Notes under the pieces: generated by a model
The model's database searches: none
What the model was told of the DNA's origin: nothing
The model's input: the letters and a program-made list of their open reading frames with translations, nothing else
Position numbers and translations under genes: made by a program
Part shown: one piece after another, positions 8,562 through 18,407 of the stretch
How the letters are laid out: every line of letters begins with the position of its first letter
How positions within the stretch are numbered: position 1 is the stretch's first letter
Source: Chengkuizengella marina
Lineage (GTDB): Bacteria; Bacillota; Bacilli; Paenibacillales; KCTC-33759
Assembly: GCF_009910845.1 (NCBI RefSeq)
Contig: NZ_SIJB01000030.1
Location: 116,087 to 180,086 of the forward strand
Length of the DNA stretch: 64,000 bases
Direction: 5' to 3'

Positions 8562-9473
8562 ATGCCCGTTAAGATTCCAGATCATCTACCAGCCAAAGAA
8601 ATATTAAATAATGAGAATATATTCGTAATGGATGAATCTAGAGCCTTCCATCAGGATATTCGTCCATTAAAGGTGATCATGTTAAATTTGATGCCTACTA
8701 AAGAAACGACAGAAACACAAATCTTGCGCTTATTAAGCAATACCCCTTTACAAGTAGAGTTTACACTGATTCATCCTAAAACACATGCAAGTAAAAACAC
8801 ATCACAAAAACATTTAAAACAATTTTATAAAACGTTTGAAGAAGTTAGGCATCTGCGTTTTGATGGAATGATTATTACTGGGGCACCTGTTGAAACTTTA
8901 AACTTTGAAGATGTGAATTATTGGGAAGAATTAAAGGATATTATGGAATGGTCTAAAGTAAATGTTACCTCAACATTGCATATATGTTGGGCTTCACAAG
9001 CAGGTCTATACCATCACTTTGACGTTCCTAAGTATTTATTAGATGAAAAAATATTTGGAGTATTCCAACATCAAACGAATGTAAAAAACGTGAAATTATT
9101 TAGAGGTTTTGATGAAGTATTTAATGCCCCTCAGTCAAGACATACAGAAATACGTAGAGAAGATATTGAAAAACATGAAAATCTGGAAATCTTATCCGAA
9201 TCAGAAGAGGCAGGGGTATACATTGTCGGAACAAAAGATGGAAAGCAAATTTTTGTTACAGGTCACGCTGAGTACGACTCAGAGACTTTAAAATGGGAAT
9301 ACGATAGAGACATAAATAAAGGCATGGAATGTGCTATTCCTAGAAATTATTTTCCAAAAGATGACCCTACTAATAAGCCTTATAATACTTGGAGAGCGCA
9401 TGGAAGTTTGCTGTTTTCCAATTGGTTGAACTATTATGTATATCAAGAAACCACATATGACTGGGTTATTTAA
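8562..9473 (+). CDS. metA: Homoserine O-acetyltransferase (MetA family)
   Basis: A 303-residue MetA-family enzyme, full length, that activates homoserine for methionine synthesis. The acylated cysteine is Cys142 in [10 protein letters not shown]; the catalytic His/Glu region is seen in [13 protein letters not shown]. Residue 111 is Glu (TGAPVE). In work on Bacillus and Escherichia MetA enzymes this position decides the acyl donor: Gly gives succinyl-CoA, Glu gives acetyl-CoA. I therefore call acetyltransferase, not the common succinyltransferase label. AAGGAG precedes the ATG. It is first in an S-box-controlled pair with metI, 14 bp away, matching the use of O-acetylhomoserine by the next enzyme. 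Confidence 0.93.
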   Translation: MPVKIPDHLPAKEILNNENIFVMDESRAFHQDIRPLKVIMLNLMPTKETTETQILRLLSNTPLQVEFTLIHPKTHASKNTSQKHLKQFYKTFEEVRHLRFDGMIITGAPVETLNFEDVNYWEELKDIMEWSKVNVTSTLHICWASQAGLYHHFDVPKYLLDEKIFGVFQHQTNVKNVKLFRGFDEVFNAPQSRHTEIRREDIEKHENLEILSESEEAGVYIVGTKDGKQIFVTGHAEYDSETLKWEYDRDINKGMECAIPRNYFPKDDPTNKPYNTWRAHGSLLFSNWLNYYVYQETTYDWVI

Positions 9474-9487
9474 AGGAGGATATAGTT

Positions 9488-10648
9488 ATGAGAATAGAAA
9501 GTCGCTTAGCTCAAATAGGTTCACAAGCTGACCCTAAAACTGGTGCAGTTAATTATCCGATCTATCATTCCACTGCTTTCAGACATCCAAAACTAGGGGA
9601 AAGTACTGGGTTTGATTATGCTAGAACCAAAAGTCCTACACGTGCCATATTAGAAGATGCCATAGCAGATCTAGAAAATGGAGATGCTGGATTTGCATGC
9701 AGTTCAGGAATGGCTGCTTTACAGACGATATTTGCTTTATTTTCACAAGGAGATCATTTGATTGTTTCATTAGATCTTTATGGTGGAACGTATAGATTAT
9801 TGGAGAAAACTATGTCTCGATTCGGAGTAACCTCTAGTTATGTTAATACAAATAATATTGAAGAAATGGAAAAGCTTATCACTTCAAATACAAAAGCGAT
9901 TTTAATTGAAACACCTACTAATCCATTAATGATGGTAACTGATATTGAGAAAGTTAGCACATGGGCAAAATCAAAAAATCTGCTTACGATCGTAGATAAC
10001 ACACTGCTTTCCCCATATTTTCAAAGACCGATTGAATTAGGGGCAGACATTATTATTCATAGTGCATCCAAATATCTAGGAGGACATAACGATGTGATTG
10101 CAGGTTTAATTGTCACTATAGGAGAGGAATTATCAGAAAAGATGTTTGAACTGCATAATTCTATTGGTGCGGTATTAGGACCTCAGGATTGTTGGTTATT
10201 AATGAGAGGGATGAAGACGTTAGCACTTCGAATGGAACGACATCAAGAAAATGCAACGAAAATAGCTGAGTATTTACTTGAACATCCAATGGTGGAAGAA
10301 GTTTTTTATCCGGCCTTGCCATCACACCCTAGTCATGAAGTGCAAAATCGACAATCTTCAGGAAACACGGGTATTTTTTCTTTTAAAATGAAAGATGCAA
10401 GAACGATTGAGCCCATTTTACGTCATATTCAAATTATTGCATTTGCAGAGAGTTTGGGTGGAGTCGAATCTCTGATGACTTATCCTTCCGTACAGACACA
10501 TGCTGATATTCCAAAAGAGATACGTGAAAAAATAGGAGTAGATGATCGTTTATTACGTTATTCAGTAGGTATAGAACATGTTGAGGATTTGATTACAGAT
10601 CTATCTCAGGCTTTTGAAAAGGCAAAAGTAGAGGTTGAAGGAGAATAA
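9488..10648 (+). CDS. metI: Cystathionine gamma-synthase / O-acetylhomoserine thiolyase
   Basis: A 386-residue PLP enzyme of the Cys/Met metabolism family. It should condense O-acetylhomoserine with cysteine (or sulfide). Lys195 in HSASKYLGGH is the PLP Schiff-base lysine; YARTKSPTR and SSGMAALQTIF are typical cofactor-site motifs. The closest known match in order and length is Bacillus MetI. AAAGGAGG overlaps the metA stop, so translation is coupled within one S-box transcript. The metC partner that follows metI in Bacillus is absent here; a convergent exporter gene lies downstream after a terminator. Substrate choice between cysteine and sulfide cannot be read from sequence. Confidence 0.88.
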   Translation: MRIESRLAQIGSQADPKTGAVNYPIYHSTAFRHPKLGESTGFDYARTKSPTRAILEDAIADLENGDAGFACSSGMAALQTIFALFSQGDHLIVSLDLYGGTYRLLEKTMSRFGVTSSYVNTNNIEEMEKLITSNTKAILIETPTNPLMMVTDIEKVSTWAKSKNLLTIVDNTLLSPYFQRPIELGADIIIHSASKYLGGHNDVIAGLIVTIGEELSEKMFELHNSIGAVLGPQDCWLLMRGMKTLALRMERHQENATKIAEYLLEHPMVEEVFYPALPSHPSHEVQNRQSSGNTGIFSFKMKDARTIEPILRHIQIIAFAESLGGVESLMTYPSVQTHADIPKEIREKIGVDDRLLRYSVGIEHVEDLITDLSQAFEKAKVEVEGE

Positions 10649-10680
10649 GCACTTCATAATTAATTGTTTTAAAAAAGGTA

Positions 10681-10728
10681 AAATAAACTAGTCCCAAACC
10701 AAAGATAATGATGGCACTAGTTTATTTT
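10681..10728. terminator. Bidirectional terminator between metI and the MFS exporter
   Basis: Twelve-base arms AAATAAACTAGT (10681-10692) and ACTAGTTTATTT (10716-10727) flank a 23-nt loop, with T-rich sequence on the plus side and A-rich sequence on the minus side. It separates convergent genes. Confidence 0.75.
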
Positions 10729-10749
10729 TGTTTTGCCTTTCTTTTTGCT

Positions 10750-12543
10750 TTACTCTGTCACAAGCTCTTTTTTCATTCCTTGTTCCTTCTTTTCTCTTCC
10801 GATTATCGCGGATTTCTTTTTATCTCGTTTAATACGTCCGTTTCCTACAGAAAGAGCAACAAATATACCTAAAGCGATAATACTTAATCCTGTTAAAAAT
10901 ACAAAGGAGAATGATTGTGACCATGCAGTTTTAATAGCAAGAACAACGCCATGTAATGTTTCTTCTGGAATCGGCAACATCTCTTTAAGTTCATCAGGTG
11001 TTGTAATTAATATGTTGAATAAATCATCGGGTTCATTACCTATCGCACTTAACGTAGAGGCCACAGCTGGATCACTTTGTTCACTTGTTACATTGGATAT
11101 TTTATCAGTTAATGTATTATTCATGACCACATTAAAGATTGTAACCCCGATGGTACCTCCAATGGATCTAAAAAATGTAGATGCAGATGTCACAGCGCCT
11201 AACTTTTCTTTTGGAAATGCATTTTGTACAGCGATCATCAATGTAGGCATCACTAACCCCATTCCAAATCCCATAACAGTCATAAATCCATAGGCTGTCC
11301 ACATTGTTGACTCCAGACCCATCGTGCTCATAAGGAAAAATCCTATGCTTGTAATGATCATGCCTACGGTAAGGTTTGTTCTATATTTAATTCGCAGCAA
11401 CAACCTACCTCCTATTACGCTCGCAACAATTAAAGATATCATCATGGGTGTCATTGTAGATCCTGCTTCTGTTGGTGAAACTCCTAAGATAGCTTGCATA
11501 AACATCGGAACAAACATAATCGCTCCAAACATACCTAAACCTAGTAGAAATCCTAGCCCGTTGGTTGCAGCAAAAACTCTGTTTTTAAACAAACTTAGAT
11601 CCAGAATCGGTTCAGCTGTTATACGTTCGATGAAGATAAAAATAATCATTAATAGTATAGAAATACCAAAAATAAGATAACTAGTTAAGGATAACCAAGC
11701 AAATTTGTCTCCCCCGAACGTTAAACCGAGTAATAATATAGTCAGTGCAGGAATTAATGTCATAATCCCAAAAAAATCAATATTTAAATCTTTCCGTTTT
11801 ATAAAACCAAACAAAGTAAAGATAAAGAGGGGAATACCAAATATCAAATAACTTTCTAAAGAATTCCATTCAAAGGCATCTCCACCAAGTATTAAACCAA
11901 TCAATAATAGGATACCAGCGATAATCAGTGAAATTTTACTCATATATCCAATGGTAACTTTTTTTGTGTTTTGTACAATTTCATTTTTCATACCTATAAA
12001 AATTAAAGCAGCAGATAAGAGTCCAAAAGGAACATTAATTAAAAAGATCCAGTGCCAGCTAATTGTATCTACAAAAAAGCCTCCAACTAACGGACCGATA
12101 ACTGAGCTCAGACCAAAGATGGCTCCAAATACTCCCTGCCATTTTGCACGCTGTTCAGCTGTGAAAATATCTCCCACAATGGTTTGTGATAATGGCATGA
12201 TCATACCGCCGCCGATACCTTGAATACCGCGGAAAATGATTAACTGTTCCATTGTAGTTGCAGTTGCACACAATGCAGATCCTACAATGAAAATGACCAT
12301 TCCAGTTAAGTATAAGTATCTTCTTCCAAATAAATCAGATATTTTCCCAACAATAGGAATTACAGCAGTAGATGTAATTAAGTATGCTGTAGTTACCCAT
12401 GCAAAAATTTCAAAACCATTTAACTCACCAATAATGGTCGGCATAGCTGTACCAACTACGGTCTGTTCAAGTGCACTGAAAAACATACCGATCATTAAAC
12501 CTAAAAGAACGATTCTTGTATTTATTTGTTTTTGTTGTAACAT
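10750..12543 (-). CDS. DHA2-family (14-TMS) multidrug MFS exporter
   Basis: A 597-residue membrane protein of the EmrB/QacA drug:H+ antiporter group. Fourteen hydrophobic segments run from about residue 12 to 575. Motif A is GKISDLFGRRYLYLTG near 65; motif C-like glycine-rich sequence is seen in SSVIGPLVGGFF near 140. The extra-long loop between spans 13 and 14, about residues 445-540, has SDPAVASTLSAIGNEPDDLF and is polar and probably external. A TetR-type gene starts divergently 175 bp away with palindromic operator-like sequence between them, the usual set-up for an inducible efflux pump. The substrate is unknown. Confidence 0.92.
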   Translation of the reverse strand: MLQQKQINTRIVLLGLMIGMFFSALEQTVVGTAMPTIIGELNGFEIFAWVTTAYLITSTAVIPIVGKISDLFGRRYLYLTGMVIFIVGSALCATATTMEQLIIFRGIQGIGGGMIMPLSQTIVGDIFTAEQRAKWQGVFGAIFGLSSVIGPLVGGFFVDTISWHWIFLINVPFGLLSAALIFIGMKNEIVQNTKKVTIGYMSKISLIIAGILLLIGLILGGDAFEWNSLESYLIFGIPLFIFTLFGFIKRKDLNIDFFGIMTLIPALTILLLGLTFGGDKFAWLSLTSYLIFGISILLMIIFIFIERITAEPILDLSLFKNRVFAATNGLGFLLGLGMFGAIMFVPMFMQAILGVSPTEAGSTMTPMMISLIVASVIGGRLLLRIKYRTNLTVGMIITSIGFFLMSTMGLESTMWTAYGFMTVMGFGMGLVMPTLMIAVQNAFPKEKLGAVTSASTFFRSIGGTIGVTIFNVVMNNTLTDKISNVTSEQSDPAVASTLSAIGNEPDDLFNILITTPDELKEMLPIPEETLHGVVLAIKTAWSQSFSFVFLTGLSIIALGIFVALSVGNGRIKRDKKKSAIIGREKKEQGMKKELVTE

Positions 12544-12574
12544 CCTTAGTCTTCCCCTTCAGAGCTATTTGTAT

Positions 12575-12611
12575 TGACTAGATAGTCATTGTATAATAAA
12601 AACAGTCAGTC
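12575..12611. promoter_or_regulatory. TetR-type operator in the exporter-regulator intergenic region
   Basis: TGACTA-GA-TAGTCA (12575-12588) is a perfect inverted repeat, and a related half-site CAGTCAGTCAA lies about 16 bp further (12602-12612). On the minus strand the second gives TTGACTGACTG, which could be the -35 region of the exporter promoter. Position between a TetR gene and its likely target supports an operator; binding is inferred. Confidence 0.55.
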
Positions 12612-12718
12612 AATTATTTTATGACCATGTAGACATATTATATAAAAAAGATAGTGACAGGTCAATTGGAAAGAAATATAATGAAATGAAATTATTTTTA
12701 GATTGAGGGTTGTTTTTT

Positions 12719-13615
12719 ATGAGCGATAAACGGAAGAACATTATGGAATCTGCGATGAAATTAATTTCTCAAAAAGGGTACCACGCAACATCTATGAAAG
12801 AGATTGCTGATGATCTTGGTATGGCCAAAGGGTCTATATACAATTACTTTGATTCAAAAGAGAATTTGATGATCTCCCTATTGAGATATTATTTTGATCC
12901 CATGTATGAAAAAGTAGAAATGGTTAGAGAAAACGAAGATGATTTATCACCAAAAGAAATTTTTACTAGGCAATTGATGGTACAGATGGAACAACAGTCT
13001 AAATATAAAGAATTTATAAAAATGATCATGAGAGAACAGGTTTCTCAAATTAATGAGGAAATAAAGCAGTTTATGTTCAAAATCAGGGCTCAAACCATCA
13101 ACTGGGTTACAAGACACATTATTGAGATTTATGGGGAAGAAGTAAAACAATATGCTTATGATTGTGCAACCATATTAATAGGCATGATGAGAGAATTTAT
13201 GTTTTATGTCATTATTGATAAAAAGAAAATTGAAATAGAACGTTTACCAGGTTTATTAATTTCTGTATTAGATCAAGTGGTAGATCATTTTAAAAAATCT
13301 CAAAACGAACCTTTTCTGACAGAAGATTTATTGGAAAATTTCATAAATATAGAAGAAGAAATTAGAAAAGCTACAGTTAAAAAAATTAAGAAAATAATAG
13401 TTGAGACAGAGAATCTATTAATGAGTTTAAATTTAGATAAAAATGTAAAGAAAAAAATTAACGATTCTTTGTCAGCCATGGATGAAGAATTGGAGCAAGA
13501 AAACCCACGAATTATCATTTTAGAAGGACTCATGTTGGTTTTAGAAAATACAGGAGTTTCTAAACTTGACGATTATATTAAGGAGTTAAACTCAAAGTTA
13601 GAATCTTTAACTTAA
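12719..13615 (+). CDS. TetR-family transcriptional regulator
   Basis: A 298-residue regulator, long for TetR proteins (usually about 200). The N-terminal helix-turn-helix is clear: IMESAMKLISQKGYHATSMKEIADDLGMAKGSIYNYFDSKENL over residues 6-50. Residues 55-190 form a ligand-binding helical domain. Residues about 195-298 are an extra, highly charged helical extension (VKKIKKIIVETENLLMSL, SAMDEELEQENPR) that may aid dimerisation. An upstream in-frame TTG at 12710 has no room for a ribosome site, while GAGGG at 12705-12709 is well placed for the ATG at 12719. It is divergent from the DHA2 exporter and probably represses it. Confidence 0.88.
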   Translation: MSDKRKNIMESAMKLISQKGYHATSMKEIADDLGMAKGSIYNYFDSKENLMISLLRYYFDPMYEKVEMVRENEDDLSPKEIFTRQLMVQMEQQSKYKEFIKMIMREQVSQINEEIKQFMFKIRAQTINWVTRHIIEIYGEEVKQYAYDCATILIGMMREFMFYVIIDKKKIEIERLPGLLISVLDQVVDHFKKSQNEPFLTEDLLENFINIEEEIRKATVKKIKKIIVETENLLMSLNLDKNVKKKINDSLSAMDEELEQENPRIIILEGLMLVLENTGVSKLDDYIKELNSKLESLT

Positions 13616-13706
13616 AGTTTCCATTATATCCAAAAGGTTCATTCTTCAAAATAATGACGCTCCTATTTTTTTGTGATAATATTTTGATAGATAAGGAGTG
13701 ATCGTT

Positions 13707-14837
13707 ATGAGTCAAATAGATCAAATTTTAAATAAAGCATTATCAGGTGAAAGGTTAACATTAGAAGACGGTGTTGTTTTATTTGAATCTGATGAGATTG
13801 AAAAAATCGGTCAAGCTGCGAATAAAAAAATGCTTCAATTTCACCCTGATCCCATCACTACATTTGTGATCGGTAGAAATATAAATTACACTAATTTTTG
13901 TGACGTTTATTGTAAATTTTGTGCCTTTTATAGACCGCCCGGTCATGAAGAAGGATATGTACTTCCTAATGAAGTCATATTTCAGAAAATCCAAGAAACC
14001 TTAGATGTAGGTGGTACAGAAATTTTAATGCAAGGTGGTGTAAATCCTGACCTTCCTTTTGAATATTATTTAAATTTACTGAAAGAAATAAAACAAAGAT
14101 TTGATATTCATATGCATTCATTGTCAACCGTTGAAATTCGTAAGATGAAAGAAATGTCAGGTTTACCTTATGAAGAAGTGTTGAAGCAATTACATGAAGC
14201 AGGATTGGATTCTCTTCCTGGTGCTGGAGCAGAAATGCTCATTGATCGTATTCGTAATAAAGTCAGCCGTTTAAAAGGATCATGGAGAGAATGGATGGAC
14301 ATTCATCAAGCAGCACATAAAGTGGGGATGAATACAACGGCAACTATGGTTATTGGCTTTGGTGAAACTTTTGAAGAACGAGTGCTGCACATGTTGAGAG
14401 TTAGAGAGGCTCAGGATGAATGCATCCATAATAAGTGGAATTCAGCTGGATTTTTAGCTTACATTACATGGACTTTTCAACCTGAAAATACGAATTATAA
14501 ACAAGAAAAAGCTACCCCTGAAGATTACTTAAAAACATTAGCAATCAGCCGATTAATGATTGATAATATACCTAATTTTCAAGCTTCTTGGGTGACATTA
14601 GGAGCAGAAATAGGAAAGAAATCATTAGAGTATGGATGTAATGATTTTGGAAGTACGATGATGGAAGAAAATGTGGTATCTGCAGCTGGTACAACGCATA
14701 AGGTGAATATTGAAACCATTTTAAGATTAATTCGAGAGGCTGGAAAAATACCTGCGCAAAGAAATACAGCTTATGAAACTTTAAAAGTATTTAATGAAGG
14801 GTCAAGTATAGACAAAGATTTCATTATGCAAAACTAA
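13707..14837 (+). CDS. mqnC: Cyclic dehypoxanthinyl futalosine synthase (MqnC), radical SAM
   Basis: A 376-residue radical SAM enzyme of the futalosine pathway to menaquinone. It cyclises dehypoxanthinyl futalosine. The Fe4S4-binding triad CX3CX2C is Cys65-Cys69-Cys72 (NFCDVYCKFCAFYR). HSLSTVEIRKM, SLPGAGAEML and WVTLGAEIGKKSLEYGCNDFGSTMMEENVVSAAG are characteristic of MqnC rather than MqnE. AAGGAG (13693-13698) is spaced for the ATG at 13707, not the in-frame GTG at 13698. No other mqn gene is adjacent, so the rest of the pathway must be encoded elsewhere. A long hairpin terminator follows. Confidence 0.93.
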   Translation: MSQIDQILNKALSGERLTLEDGVVLFESDEIEKIGQAANKKMLQFHPDPITTFVIGRNINYTNFCDVYCKFCAFYRPPGHEEGYVLPNEVIFQKIQETLDVGGTEILMQGGVNPDLPFEYYLNLLKEIKQRFDIHMHSLSTVEIRKMKEMSGLPYEEVLKQLHEAGLDSLPGAGAEMLIDRIRNKVSRLKGSWREWMDIHQAAHKVGMNTTATMVIGFGETFEERVLHMLRVREAQDECIHNKWNSAGFLAYITWTFQPENTNYKQEKATPEDYLKTLAISRLMIDNIPNFQASWVTLGAEIGKKSLEYGCNDFGSTMMEENVVSAAGTTHKVNIETILRLIREAGKIPAQRNTAYETLKVFNEGSSIDKDFIMQN

Positions 14838-14866
14838 TACAAAATATGAATGAAACAGTCCAATTG

Positions 14867-14917
14867 AACTGCATCCCAATTGTTAGAACAATCTAACAAT
14901 TGGAGGTGCGGTTTTTT
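14867..14917 (+). terminator. Terminator after mqnC
   Basis: A nearly continuous stem of about 20 bp, centred on TGTTAGA-ACAA-TCTAACA, ends in six T residues. Confidence 0.9.
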
Positions 14918-15025
14918 ATGTTCATACTTTTGTCCAGTTAATAATCCCATTCTTTTCTTCGTATATCTACCTCATTAGAAACATATACTTTAGATGGCAG
15001 ATATATACGTGAAAGGAGTGTGAAT

Positions 15026-15916
15026 ATGGACCTAATAACCATTAATATGGACAATTTTTCAGAAGATGAAATACAACAATGTTATGTAAAATTACAAAAA
15101 GAAATCACCCTTATACATAAAAAAAATAATCTAAAAAAACAGATTATTAAAATTATGAAAGTGGATAATAATCTTGTTAGTACAGGTGTTTTACCACAAT
15201 TTCAACTAAATAAACATGCTGCAATGCTTTATCAATCTATAAGTCAATCACTTGCACACTTTATAATCAACGATTTACAAAATATACTTGTTCTTCGGCT
15301 TTTGAAAAAGGAGCAGCCTCAATTTGATAAAAATGAAATTTCAAGGTTAAATAAATATTGTTCTGACCTTTTAAACGAATCTTCTCATTCTTCAAATTTC
15401 ATTAGAAAAAAATATCAAAAAATAGAAGAGCAATTGTATCATTATATTGAAAAAAATACGCAACTGAATTTAGATGCCTTCATTCGTTTTAGATTGCAGT
15501 TTTATATTCAAGAACTTAATGATGTCGTTGAATACGCCGTAGAAGAGTATATTAGTGATCAACAATATAAAGAATTTATGTCCTTGTTAAAATCATTTGT
15601 TTTTACACAAGAGTATAAAGTACCAACTGTTCACATTATCCATGACGGAGAAAATGATTTTTTAATTTTAGATGATGATTTGAAATGTTTAGATCATGAC
15701 GATACAAATAATGAAATTTATGATAAAAATTTTGATGATCTGATTATTACTAAATTAGTTTCTTTATCTCCACAAAAAATTGTCATCCATACGAGAAAAC
15801 CTGAAATGCAAGTCATTCATGTTATAGAGCAAATTTTTGAACAACGTACAATTTTATGCAAAAGATGTAATATGTGTGAGAAGATTCTTTCAAATTATCG
15901 TAAAGCACAAAAATAA
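15026..15916 (+). CDS. ytxC: YtxC-like sporulation protein
   Basis: A 296-residue soluble protein matching the YtxC family in length, in the motif FIRFRLQFYIQELNDVVEYAVEEYISDQQYKEFMSLLKSFV (about residues 153-193), and in its place just upstream of thrS, as in Bacillus. Members are linked to sporulation; the molecular function is unknown. The C-terminal part has VHIIHDGENDFLILDDD and ends with a cysteine group, CKRCNMCEKI, which could bind metal. AAGGAG at 15013-15018 favours the ATG at 15026 over the in-frame GTG at 15020. The thrS T-box leader follows. Confidence 0.85.
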   Translation: MDLITINMDNFSEDEIQQCYVKLQKEITLIHKKNNLKKQIIKIMKVDNNLVSTGVLPQFQLNKHAAMLYQSISQSLAHFIINDLQNILVLRLLKKEQPQFDKNEISRLNKYCSDLLNESSHSSNFIRKKYQKIEEQLYHYIEKNTQLNLDAFIRFRLQFYIQELNDVVEYAVEEYISDQQYKEFMSLLKSFVFTQEYKVPTVHIIHDGENDFLILDDDLKCLDHDDTNNEIYDKNFDDLIITKLVSLSPQKIVIHTRKPEMQVIHVIEQIFEQRTILCKRCNMCEKILSNYRKAQK

Positions 15917-15984
15917 TAATGTAAATGTACTTGACAAAAAGATATCCTTCACTATAATACTATTATAAAAGTTAATAATTTTAT

Positions 15985-16241
15985 AAATAGCCAATATCAA
16001 AGACATGAATCATTTTGTCGAATCTGATCAGAGAGAGGTAACCTGGGCTGTAAGTTCCTCCTGAATTTAAATTTGATTTACCACTTTGTAGCTGTGAGAA
16101 TGAACATGAATTTTAAATAAAGTAGTTCCCACCGAGTTATTCACGTTAAAGAATAGAATGAAGGATCAATATTTTATCGATTGAACTAGGGTGGAACCAC
16201 GAGCTAAACGCACTCGTCCCTTTTGGGAGGAATGCGTTTTT
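15985..16241 (+). ncRNA. T-box leader of thrS with terminator
   Basis: Stem I features are visible: CAGAGAG followed by GGGCTGTAAG, near 16028-16058. The T-box core AGGGTGGAACCACG lies at 16188-16201. The terminator arms are near 16207-16235 (AACGCACTCGTCCC and GGGAGGAATGCGTT) with a T run. In the known mechanism uncharged tRNA-Thr pairs with the leader and prevents termination. An ACA triplet at 16104-16106 lies about where the specifier is expected and fits threonine, but I have not folded the RNA. Confidence 0.93.
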
Positions 16242-16281
16242 TTAATGTATAAAAAAGTATGTAAAACGGAGGAAGAATGAT

Positions 16282-18225
16282 ATGTCAGTACAAATTACAT
16301 TTCCTGATGGTGCGAGTCGTTCATATGAAAAAGAGATCAGTATTGAAGACATTGCTGCATCCATCAGTCCAGGGTTAAAGAAGAAAGCTGTTGCTGGAAA
16401 AGTAGACGGTAAAGTAGTGGATCTAAGCTTCAATTTAAATGATGATGCTGCGATTGAAATTGTGACATTGGACAGTGAGGAAGGGTTGGAAGTTTATCGT
16501 CATAGTACAGCTCATTTAATGGCACAAGCCATTAAAAGAATATATGGTGAGAAAAATGTGAAATTGGGAATAGGTCCTGTTATTGAAAATGGTTTTTATT
16601 ATGATATTGATCTAGATCAATCCATTACTCCTGAAGATTTGAGTAAAATTGAAAAAGAAATGAAAAAAATTATTAATGAGAATTTAAAGATCACAAGACG
16701 AGAAGTAAGTAGAGAAGAAGCATTAAATATATATACTCAGCTGAATGATCCTTTGAAGTTAGAATTAATTCAGGATTTACCAGAGGATTCGGTCATTACA
16801 ATCTATGATCAAGGTGAGTTTTTTGATTTATGCAGAGGTCCTCATTTACCATCTACAAGTAAGATTAAAGCTTTTAAATTATTAAGTGTTGCGGGTGCAT
16901 ATTGGCGTGGAGATTCAAAAAATAAAATGTTGCAACGTATTTATGGAACAGCATTTCCTAAAAAAGCCGATCTTGATGAACATTTGCACTTATTAGAGGA
17001 AGCGAAGAAGCGGGATCACAGAAAACTTGGCAAGGAATTTAAAATGTTTACTTTTTCTCAAGAAGTAGGACAAGGGTTACCATTATGGCTTCCAAATGGT
17101 GCTAAGTTAAGAAGAACACTTGAGAGATATATTGTTGATCTGGAGGAAAGATTAGGTTATAACCACGTATATACACCTGTATTAGCTAATGTTGATTTAT
17201 ATAAAACTTCAGGACATTGGGAGCATTACCAAGAAGATATGTTTCCTAAAATGGAACTGGATAATGAAGAATTAGTTTTAAGGCCTATGAACTGTCCACA
17301 TCACATGATGGTATTTAAAGACGATATGCGCAGTTATCGAGATTTACCTTTGCGAATCGCTGAATTAGGGACAATGCATAGATATGAAATGTCAGGTGCA
17401 TTAACTGGACTGCATCGTGTAAGAGCAATGACATTAAATGATGCACATATTTTCTGTAGACCAGATCAAATTAAAGAAGAGTTTGCAAGAGTGATTCATT
17501 TAATAAGACAAGTGTATAAAGATTTTGGAATTAAAGACTATCGTTTTAGACTTTCATATCGTGATCCGCAAGATAAAGAAAAATATTTCCCGGATGACAA
17601 CATGTGGGAATTGTCTCAAAAGATGTTACGTGAAGTAGTTGAAGAACTAGAACTTGAGTTTTATGAAGCTGAAGGTGAAGCAGCTTTTTATGGACCAAAA
17701 TTAGATGTGCAGATTAAAACTGCACTGGGTAAGGAAGAAACCTTGTCCACGGCTCAAATTGATTTCTTATTGCCAGAAAGGTTTGAGTTAGAGTATATTG
17801 CTGAGGACGGGAATAAACATCGTCCAGTTGTCATACACAGAGGAATTATCAGTACAATGGAAAGAATGACTGCCTTTTTATTAGAGAATTTTGCTGGTGA
17901 TTTACCAACATGGTTGGCTCCCGTTCAAGCAAAAGTAATTCCTGTTTCAAATTCTTATGATGAATATGCAAAACATGTAGCAGAAAAACTGCAGCTTGGT
18001 GGAATACGAGTGGAGACAGATTTGAGGAATGAGAAATTAGGATATAAAATTCGAGAAGCACAGCTTGAAAAAGTAAAATATATGTTAGTCGTTGGTGAAA
18101 ATGAGAAAAATTCTGAGAGTGTGTCTGTTCGTGTTCGAGGTCAAGGTGATGTAGGTACAAAATCCATTACTGAGGTGATGAATCAGATCACAGAAGAAGT
18201 TGACAATAAAGTGATTAATGAATGA
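16282..18225 (+). CDS. thrS: Threonyl-tRNA synthetase
   Basis: A 647-residue class II synthetase, close to the 643 of Bacillus ThrS. It charges tRNA-Thr. Order: TGS domain (1-62), editing domain with [10 protein letters not shown] and the CRGPHLP motif (about 65-225), catalytic core from about 240 ([26 protein letters not shown] and [27 protein letters not shown] with zinc-binding Cys and His residues), and the anticodon-binding domain from about 545 ([12 protein letters not shown]). GGAGGAA is placed well before the ATG. It is controlled by the T-box leader and followed by a clean terminator. Confidence 0.97.
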   Translation: MSVQITFPDGASRSYEKEISIEDIAASISPGLKKKAVAGKVDGKVVDLSFNLNDDAAIEIVTLDSEEGLEVYRHSTAHLMAQAIKRIYGEKNVKLGIGPVIENGFYYDIDLDQSITPEDLSKIEKEMKKIINENLKITRREVSREEALNIYTQLNDPLKLELIQDLPEDSVITIYDQGEFFDLCRGPHLPSTSKIKAFKLLSVAGAYWRGDSKNKMLQRIYGTAFPKKADLDEHLHLLEEAKKRDHRKLGKEFKMFTFSQEVGQGLPLWLPNGAKLRRTLERYIVDLEERLGYNHVYTPVLANVDLYKTSGHWEHYQEDMFPKMELDNEELVLRPMNCPHHMMVFKDDMRSYRDLPLRIAELGTMHRYEMSGALTGLHRVRAMTLNDAHIFCRPDQIKEEFARVIHLIRQVYKDFGIKDYRFRLSYRDPQDKEKYFPDDNMWELSQKMLREVVEELELEFYEAEGEAAFYGPKLDVQIKTALGKEETLSTAQIDFLLPERFELEYIAEDGNKHRPVVIHRGIISTMERMTAFLLENFAGDLPTWLAPVQAKVIPVSNSYDEYAKHVAEKLQLGGIRVETDLRNEKLGYKIREAQLEKVKYMLVVGENEKNSESVSVRVRGQGDVGTKSITEVMNQITEEVDNKVINE

Positions 18226-18245
18226 TAAGATATATCAATTTATGG

Positions 18246-18282
18246 AAACAGTAATGAATTCAATCATTACTGTTTCTTTTTT
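18246..18282 (+). terminator. Terminator after thrS
   Basis: Perfect 12-bp arms AAACAGTAATGA and TCATTACTGTTT with a 6-nt loop are followed by CTTTTTT. Confidence 0.93.
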
Positions 18283-18377
18283 ACACTTTAACAATCTATA
18301 AATTTTTTTAAATTTTATAGACGTTAATGTTCGTTTTGGCTAATTAGTGTAAAGGTATAATTCATAGTCATTTTGGA

Positions 18378-18402
18378 AAACCTCCTTTACTAGGGGAGGT
18401 TT
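18378..18402 (+). promoter_or_regulatory. Hairpin hiding the ribosome site of the 3D-domain gene
   Basis: AAACCTCC (18378-18385) pairs with GGAGGTTT (18395-18402) around a 9-nt loop. The 3' arm contains the only Shine-Dalgarno sequence, GGGGAGG, for the ATG at 18408. The same 8-bp stem occurs before the 86-aa gene near 4917. A role in translation control is inferred. Confidence 0.55.
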
Positions 18403-18407
18403 GTTAA

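Noticed and set aside
12710..12718. TTG start for the TetR gene
   Set aside because: The GAGGG ribosome site directly abuts this TTG; the ATG nine bases later has proper spacing.
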